Source: Pseudomonadota bacterium
Lineage (GTDB): Bacteria; Pseudomonadota; Alphaproteobacteria; ATCC43930; CGMCC-115725
Assembly: GCA_021790295.1 (NCBI GenBank)
Contig: JAJYIC010000021.1
Span: 1 to 14,277, forward strand
Length of the DNA: 14,277 bases
Direction of reading: 5' to 3'
Shown: in pieces, positions 7,193-11,670 of the stretch
Layout: each line of letters opens with the position of its first letter
How positions within the stretch are numbered: the stretch's first letter is position 1
Translations under genes and position numbers: made by a program
Notes under the pieces: model-generated
The model's input: the letters and a program-made list of their open reading frames with translations, nothing else
Told to the model about the DNA's origin: nothing
Database searches by the model: none

Positions 7193-8611
7193 TTAGCGTT
7201 CGAGCCAGGCGATGTGAAGGGTGTTGGTCGCGCCCGGAGTGCCGAAAGGGATGCCGGCGGTGATGACGATGCGCTCTCCGGGACGCGCGAACTCCTCCTT
7301 GCGGGCGATGCGAAGCGCCTCCTCGACCATGTCGGAAAAGCTTTCGACATCGCGGGTGTGGACAGGGTGGGCGCCCCACAAAAGCGCAAGCCTGCGCGCG
7401 GTCGAAAGGCTCGAAGTCAAGACCAGGATCGGCGCCTGCGGCCTCTCCCGCGCCGCGCGCAAGGCGGTCGCTCCCGATGTCGTATAAGAGACGATGGCGG
7501 CGGCGCCGGCCGTATGCGCAACCTGCGAGGCGGCGGCGGTGATCGCATCGGGATCGCTGCGCCGGTGCTCGATCCGGGTGGTTTCGAGAAGGGAAAAGAA
7601 CAGCGGGTCCTGGTGCACGCGGCAGGCGATGCGGTTCATCATCGCCACCGCCTCGACCGGATAACGTCCGGCCGCGGTTTCGGCCGAAAGCATCACCGCA
7701 TCCGCCCCTTCATAAACGGCCGTCGCGACATCGGAAGCCTCGGCGCGGGTGGGGGTGGGCGAAAAGATCATCGATTCGAGCATTTGCGTGGCGACGACGA
7801 CCGGCTTTCCGGCAAGACGGCAGGCGTGGATCACCTCTTTCTGCACGCTCGGCACGTCTTCGGGCGGCATTTCGACGCCGAGATCGCCGCGCGCGAGCAT
7901 CACCCCGTCGGCAAGCTCGATGATCTCGGCAAGCCTCTTGATCGCGGAAGGCTTTTCGAGCTTGACCATGACCCCGGCGCGCTCGGCGACGAGCTTCCTG
8001 CCTTCGGCCACGTCCTCGGGTCGCTGGACAAAGGAAAAGGCGATCCAGTCGGCGCCCTTTTCGAGAGCGAAGGCGAGATCGGTGCGGTCTTTCTCCGTCA
8101 CCGCCGAGACGGCAAGGACGACGTTCGGAACATTGACCCCTTTGTGGTCGGAAAGAGGACCGCCGACGAGGCATAGGGTTTCGGCAAAATCGGCCCCGCA
8201 GGAAAGGACCTTCAAGGAAAGCTTGCCGTCGTCGAGAAGGAGGAGGGTCCCCGCAGAAAGAGCCGCGAAAACTTCGCGGTGGGGGAGGGGGGCGCGGGTC
8301 TCGTCTCCCGGCCGCGGATCGAGATCGAGGCGGAAAGAGGCTCCCTCTTCGAGTTCGATGCGGCCCTTTGCGAAAGAGCCGAGACGCAGTTTCGGCCCCT
8401 GCAAATCGGCGAGGATCCCGATCGGCCGCCCGCTTTCGGCTTCGACCTCGCGGATCGCGGCAAGGCGCGCCTCGTGCTCCTCCCGGCTGCCGTGGCTGAA
8501 ATTGAGGCGGAAGACATCGACCCCGGCCGCATGGAGCGCCCGGATCTCCTCGATCCGGGAGCTGGAAGGCCCCAGGGTGGCGACGATCTTCACACTGCGC
8601 CGGCGCCGCAT
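7193..8611 (-). CDS. pyk: pyruvate kinase
   Basis: Converts phosphoenolpyruvate and ADP to pyruvate and ATP in the cytoplasm. The 472 residues match the normal bacterial length. Motifs in order: NFSHG (37-41), ADLQGPKLR (68-76), the active-site VKLEKPSAI (about 217-225), MLARGDLGVEMP (about 238-250), and the long signature ATQMLESM...PTRAEASDVATAVYEGADAVMLSAETA...YP. The C-terminal allosteric-type domain is present through TAGIPFGTPGATN. In the position equivalent to rabbit Glu117 (DTKGPE) this enzyme has Lys (DLQGPK, K74), the pattern of K+-independent pyruvate kinases. ATG 8611 is preceded by a purine-rich AAAAGGG. It lies 28 bases downstream of the glycerate kinase gene on the same strand, so the two probably form an operon. 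This pairing resembles ttuD-ttuE of tartrate/glycerate loci. Confidence 0.97.
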   Translation of the reverse strand: MRRRRSVKIVATLGPSSSRIEEIRALHAAGVDVFRLNFSHGSREEHEARLAAIREVEAESGRPIGILADLQGPKLRLGSFAKGRIELEEGASFRLDLDPRPGDETRAPLPHREVFAALSAGTLLLLDDGKLSLKVLSCGADFAETLCLVGGPLSDHKGVNVPNVVLAVSAVTEKDRTDLAFALEKGADWIAFSFVQRPEDVAEGRKLVAERAGVMVKLEKPSAIKRLAEIIELADGVMLARGDLGVEMPPEDVPSVQKEVIHACRLAGKPVVVATQMLESMIFSPTPTRAEASDVATAVYEGADAVMLSAETAAGRYPVEAVAMMNRIACRVHQDPLFFSLLETTRIEHRRSDPDAITAAASQVAHTAGAAAIVSYTTSGATALRAARERPQAPILVLTSSLSTARRLALLWGAHPVHTRDVESFSDMVEEALRIARKEEFARPGERIVITAGIPFGTPGATNTLHIAWLER

Positions 8612-8639
8612 GACCCTTTTCCCCGCACCCGTTCCCCCG

Positions 8640-9965
8640 TCAATTCTCTACGAGAACGGCGCGGAAATCATTGACATTGGTGAGAGTGGGGCCGGTGACG
8701 ACGAGATCGCCGAGAGCGGCGAAAAAACGATGGCTGTCGTTGCGGGCAAGGAGAGCCTTTGCCTCGATGCCGAGGGCGGCGGCGCGCGCGAGGCTTTGCG
8801 GATAAAGGATCGCCCCGGCGTTCTCTTCGCTGCCGTCGATGCCGTCGGTGTCGCAAGCCAAAGCCGAAATCCCCTCCGCTCCATCGAGAGCCTCAGCAAG
8901 GGCGAGGAGGAATTCGCTGTTGCGTCCCCCGCGCCCCTCGCCTTTGAGGGTCACCGTCGTTTCTCCTCCGGAAAGGAGAACGGCCGGAGGACGCAGCGCT
9001 TCCTCTCCGACCCTCAACCCTCCCCCTTTGAGGGAAAGGGCGATCGCCGCCAGAACCCGCGCCGCCTCGCGCGCCTCCCCTTCGATTCGGTCGGAAAGAA
9101 CGATCGGAAGGATGCCGGCGGAAAGGGCCGAAAGCGCGGCCGCTTCGAGCGAGGCTCGAGGGCTTGCCACGAGTTCGAAACGCACGCGCAGAAAGAGAGG
9201 GTCCCCGGGTTTCGGTGTCTCCTCCTCCGCCTTTTCGAGATGAGAGAGGACGGCTTTCGGTTCCTCGATCCGGTATTTCGCGAGAACCGCGCGGGCATCG
9301 GCAAAGCTCGTCGGATCGGGCACCGCGGGTCCCGAAGCGATGACCGCGGGATCGTCGCCCGGAACATCCGAGATCGCCAAGGTGAGGACGCAAGCAGGCG
9401 CCGCCGCGGCGGCGAGACGGCCGCCTTTGACGCGCGACAGATGCTTTCTCACGGTGTTGATCTCGGAGATCCTTGCGCCGCAGGAAAGGAGAGCCCGGGT
9501 AACCGCCTGCTTGTCGGCAAGAGAAAGCCCCGCGGCGGGAAGGGAGAGAAGCGCCGAACCCCCGCCTGAAGCGAGAAAGACGAGCTGGTCTTCGGGCCCG
9601 AGAGAGCGCGCGCGTTCGAGGATGCGTTCGGCCGCCCGCTCTGCCGCGGCGTCGGGAACGGGGTGGGAGGCCTCGACCACCTCGATCCTTTCGCACGGAA
9701 CCCTGTGGCCGTAACGGGTGACGACGAGACCTTCGAGAGGGCCTTGCCACAAGCTTTCGAAAGCTTGCGCCATCGCCGCCGCGGCCTTGCCGGCGCCGAG
9801 GACGACCGTGCGCCCGCGCCAAGGCGGGGGCATGTGGCCGGCAAGAGCGCGGCGCGGATCGGCCGCCTTGACGGCGGCATCGTATAACCGGCGCAAAAGC
9901 GGACCCGCCCTATCTGCAAAAGGCGATCCGCGAGCGCTCTTTCGTCTTGCCATTGCGAAGGCCAT
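8640..9965 (-). CDS. gckA: glycerate 2-kinase (TtuD/GckA family, DUF4147-MOFRL)
   Basis: Phosphorylates D-glycerate with ATP to 2-phosphoglycerate, feeding lower glycolysis. The 441 residues match the family. The N-terminal DUF4147-type domain carries GAGKAAAAMA, ASHPVPD, ASGGGSALL (about 131-139), KHLSRVKGGRLA (about 170-181) and ISDVPGDDPAVIASGP (about 198-213). The C-terminal MOFRL domain carries LSGGETTVTLKGEGRGGRNSE (about 331-351) and TDGIDGSEENAGA (about 368-380), ending with TGPTLTNVNDFRAVL. Older annotations call this family hydroxypyruvate reductase (TtuD). The start could be ATG 9965 or ATG 9953 (residue 5); neither has a good ribosome binding site. Immediately upstream of pyruvate kinase, it suggests a glyoxylate-to-pyruvate route: glyoxylate carboligase and tartronate semialdehyde reductase would supply glycerate, and enolase would bridge to PEP. 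None of those three is in the window. Confidence 0.94.
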   Translation of the reverse strand: MAFAMARRKSARGSPFADRAGPLLRRLYDAAVKAADPRRALAGHMPPPWRGRTVVLGAGKAAAAMAQAFESLWQGPLEGLVVTRYGHRVPCERIEVVEASHPVPDAAAERAAERILERARSLGPEDQLVFLASGGGSALLSLPAAGLSLADKQAVTRALLSCGARISEINTVRKHLSRVKGGRLAAAAAPACVLTLAISDVPGDDPAVIASGPAVPDPTSFADARAVLAKYRIEEPKAVLSHLEKAEEETPKPGDPLFLRVRFELVASPRASLEAAALSALSAGILPIVLSDRIEGEAREAARVLAAIALSLKGGGLRVGEEALRPPAVLLSGGETTVTLKGEGRGGRNSEFLLALAEALDGAEGISALACDTDGIDGSEENAGAILYPQSLARAAALGIEAKALLARNDSHRFFAALGDLVVTGPTLTNVNDFRAVLVEN

Positions 9966-10007
9966 TTCATTTCATGTCGAAGAGGGCGGAAAAGCGGGAG
10001 CAGGCAA

Positions 10008-10034
10008 CGCCGAAAGGCGGCCTGCGAGGCCGCC
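10008..10034 (+). promoter_or_regulatory. two overlapping hairpins in the Do protease leader
   Basis: Hairpin 1 is CGCC-GAAA-GGCG (10008-10019), a GNRA tetraloop on a 4-bp stem. Hairpin 2 is GGCGGCCT-GCG-AGGCCGCC (10016-10034), a perfect 8-bp stem with a 3-base loop. They share 10016-10019, so they cannot both form. Hairpin 2 ends 5 bases before the ribosome binding site. Seen directly; any regulatory role is inference, and in GC-rich DNA such pairs can arise by chance. Confidence 0.4.
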
Positions 10035-10039
10035 CGCGC

Positions 10040-10046
10040 AAAGGAG
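10040..10046 (+). promoter_or_regulatory. ribosome binding site fixing the GTG start of the Do protease
   Basis: AAAGGAG lies 7 bases before GTG 10054. The frame is open back to 9718, but the upstream part is shadow of the glycerate kinase gene. A start at 10054 also places a signal peptide exactly at the N-terminus. Confidence 0.8.
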
Positions 10047-10053
10047 AAATCGC

Positions 10054-11631
10054 GTGAGGACTTGCGGCCGGCCTCTTCTGCCCGGTGCGGCTTTGTCGAT
10101 CCTGTTGCTGTTCTCGGCTCCGAGCCTTGCCGGTCCGGCGCCGAAGGGGCCGCCTGCACCTCCACCGCAAGCTTCGCCCGCGCCGAAGGCTGCGCCCGCT
10201 CCCGCCTCGCAGGCGAGCCCGGCAGAGCCTCGCCGCCCCGCGGCCGCCGCGGCGACGCCTTTTGCGCAAATCTTCGCCAAACTGGCGAAGAAACTCTCGG
10301 CGGTCGTCGTCAATATTTCGACGACAAAGGAAATCCCCGAGCCTGCGGAAAAAGGACCCGGGGCTTCCTCGCCTCTCCCCGGCACGCCTCTCGACCAGTT
10401 CTTTCGCGATTTCTTCGGGAAGGAAGGGCTTGCGGGCCGCAGGAACCCCTCGGCGCGCCGTATTGCCTCTCTCGGCTCGGGCTTTATCATCGATCCAAAG
10501 GGCCTCATCGTCACCAACGACCATGTCATCGACAATGCCGACAAGATATGGGTGACCCTTTCCGACAACACGAATTTAGAGGCACAGGTGGTCGGGCGCG
10601 ACCCGATCAGCGATCTTGCGCTGCTCAAGGTCGATGCCAAAGCGCCGTTGCCGGCCGCTTCCTGGGGCGATTCGAACAAGGCTCGGGTCGGCGACTGGGT
10701 GCTCGCGATCGGCAACCCTTTCGGGCTCGGCGGCACCGTCACTTCGGGCATCATCTCCGCAACCGCGCGCGACCTCAGAGCCGGGCCTTACACCGATTTC
10801 CTGCAAACCGACGCGGCGATAAACCGCGGCGACTCAGGCGGGCCGATGTTCGATCTCGCAGGCAAGGTGATCGGCATCGATACCGCGATCCTGACCCCTT
10901 CGGGGGGCTCTGTCGGCATCGGCTTTGCCATCCCATCGGACGATGCGCGCCCCATCATCGAACAGCTGGAAACGAACGGGAAAGTGTCGCGCGGCTGGAT
11001 CGGCGCGCGCATCCAACCCGTCACGAATGCGATCGCCGAAGCCGTCGGGCTCAAAACGACCGGCGGCGCGATGATCGCGGCGATCGACCCCTCTAGCCCG
11101 GCGTCGGCAAAGCTCAAACCCGGAGACGTGATCCTCGACTATGACGGCAAAACGGTCTTGACCAGCCGCGCCCTTCCCCGTCTCGTCGCCGCGACGCCGC
11201 CCGGAAAGACCGTCAAGATCACCCTGTGGAGGGAGAACCGGAAGCGCGTGATCGCGATCAAGATCGCCGAGCTCAACCCGGACCGCCCGGCGCCCGCCGC
11301 ACCAAAGCCGAAACGCCCGCCTCCCCCGCAAAGCGTCGCGGCTCTCGGCTTGAAGCTCGCACGGCTCACCCCCGATCTCGCCAAACGCTACTCCCTTCCC
11401 GCGGGCGCCAAAGGGGTCATCGTCATGAAGGTTCCGCAAGACTCGGTCGCGGCCGAAGACGGCCTTCGCGCGGGCGATCTCATCATCGCCGTCGGCACGA
11501 AAAGCGTGAGCGTTCCGGGAGAAGTGAAAGAGGCCGCCGCCGCCGCCCTCAAAAGCGGCAGGAAAAATCTTCTGGTCAGGGTCGAGCGCGGCGGCAGCAC
11601 CCGATTTTTCGCCTTGCCTGCCGCCGGTTGA
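10054..11631 (+). CDS. degP: Do-family (DegP/HtrA) periplasmic serine endoprotease
   Basis: An envelope quality-control protease that degrades or refolds misfolded periplasmic proteins. The 525 residues start at GTG 10054. Residues 1-26 form a Sec signal peptide (basic start, ILLLF core, likely cut after PSLA); residues 27-69 are a Pro/Ala-rich linker. The trypsin-like domain has the full catalytic triad: H157 in TNDHVID, D187 in DPISDLALLKVD and S261 in RGDSGGP. An LA-loop-like insert (about 90-130, with LDQFFRDFFG) is typical of Do proteases. PDZ1 starts near residue 314 (GWIGARIQP) and PDZ2 spans about 430-515, separated by a proline- and lysine-rich spacer. Two PDZ domains place it with DegP/DegQ/MucD rather than DegS; the exact subtype cannot be fixed. 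Transcribed alone, convergent with the oxidoreductase gene. Confidence 0.94.
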   Translation: MRTCGRPLLPGAALSILLLFSAPSLAGPAPKGPPAPPPQASPAPKAAPAPASQASPAEPRRPAAAAATPFAQIFAKLAKKLSAVVVNISTTKEIPEPAEKGPGASSPLPGTPLDQFFRDFFGKEGLAGRRNPSARRIASLGSGFIIDPKGLIVTNDHVIDNADKIWVTLSDNTNLEAQVVGRDPISDLALLKVDAKAPLPAASWGDSNKARVGDWVLAIGNPFGLGGTVTSGIISATARDLRAGPYTDFLQTDAAINRGDSGGPMFDLAGKVIGIDTAILTPSGGSVGIGFAIPSDDARPIIEQLETNGKVSRGWIGARIQPVTNAIAEAVGLKTTGGAMIAAIDPSSPASAKLKPGDVILDYDGKTVLTSRALPRLVAATPPGKTVKITLWRENRKRVIAIKIAELNPDRPAPAAPKPKRPPPPQSVAALGLKLARLTPDLAKRYSLPAGAKGVIVMKVPQDSVAAEDGLRAGDLIIAVGTKSVSVPGEVKEAAAAALKSGRKNLLVRVERGGSTRFFALPAAG

Positions 11632-11639
11632 AAGGCGGC
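11620..11639 (+). terminator. GC hairpin over the stop codon of the Do protease
   Basis: GCCGCC, an 8-base loop containing the TGA stop, then GGCGGC: a 6-bp all-GC stem. No T-run follows on the plus strand, so intrinsic termination is doubtful; it may act with Rho or only as a 3' stability element. Confidence 0.35.
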
Positions 11640-11647
11640 GAGAGGAA

Positions 11648-11670
11648 GGCCGAGGCGCCCTCACTCGGCC
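11648..11670 (-). terminator. probable terminator hairpin of the oxidoreductase gene
   Basis: GGCCGAG, a 9-base loop that includes the TGA stop, and CTCGGCC form a perfect 7-bp stem. Read on the minus strand it is followed by the pyrimidine-rich TTCCTCT, a weak substitute for a T-tract. It lies in the 29-base gap and gene end between two convergent genes, where a terminator is expected. Confidence 0.45.

Larger units (their letters stand above)
9966..10053. promoter_or_regulatory. divergent intergenic region between glycerate kinase and Do protease
   Basis: An 88-base gap that must hold promoter elements for the gckA-pyk operon (minus) and the protease gene (plus), unless these extend into coding sequence. 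The left part (9966-9975) is relatively AT-rich. The right half is occupied by a pair of overlapping hairpins (10008-10034) and the protease ribosome binding site. I could not pick out a confident -35/-10 pair. Confidence 0.45.

Noticed and set aside
5571..7196. Second plus-strand frame of 541 codons inside the CLC gene
   Set aside because: Arg-rich out-of-frame shadow of a protein whose motifs are all in the 5314-7179 frame.
7749..9569. Plus-strand open frame of 606 codons opposite pyk and gckA
   Set aside because: Low-complexity charged translation, no domain, antisense to two clear enzymes.
9718..10053. Upstream extension of the Do protease frame
   Set aside because: Overlaps glycerate kinase on the other strand; GTG 10054 has AAAGGAG ahead of it and opens directly with a signal peptide.
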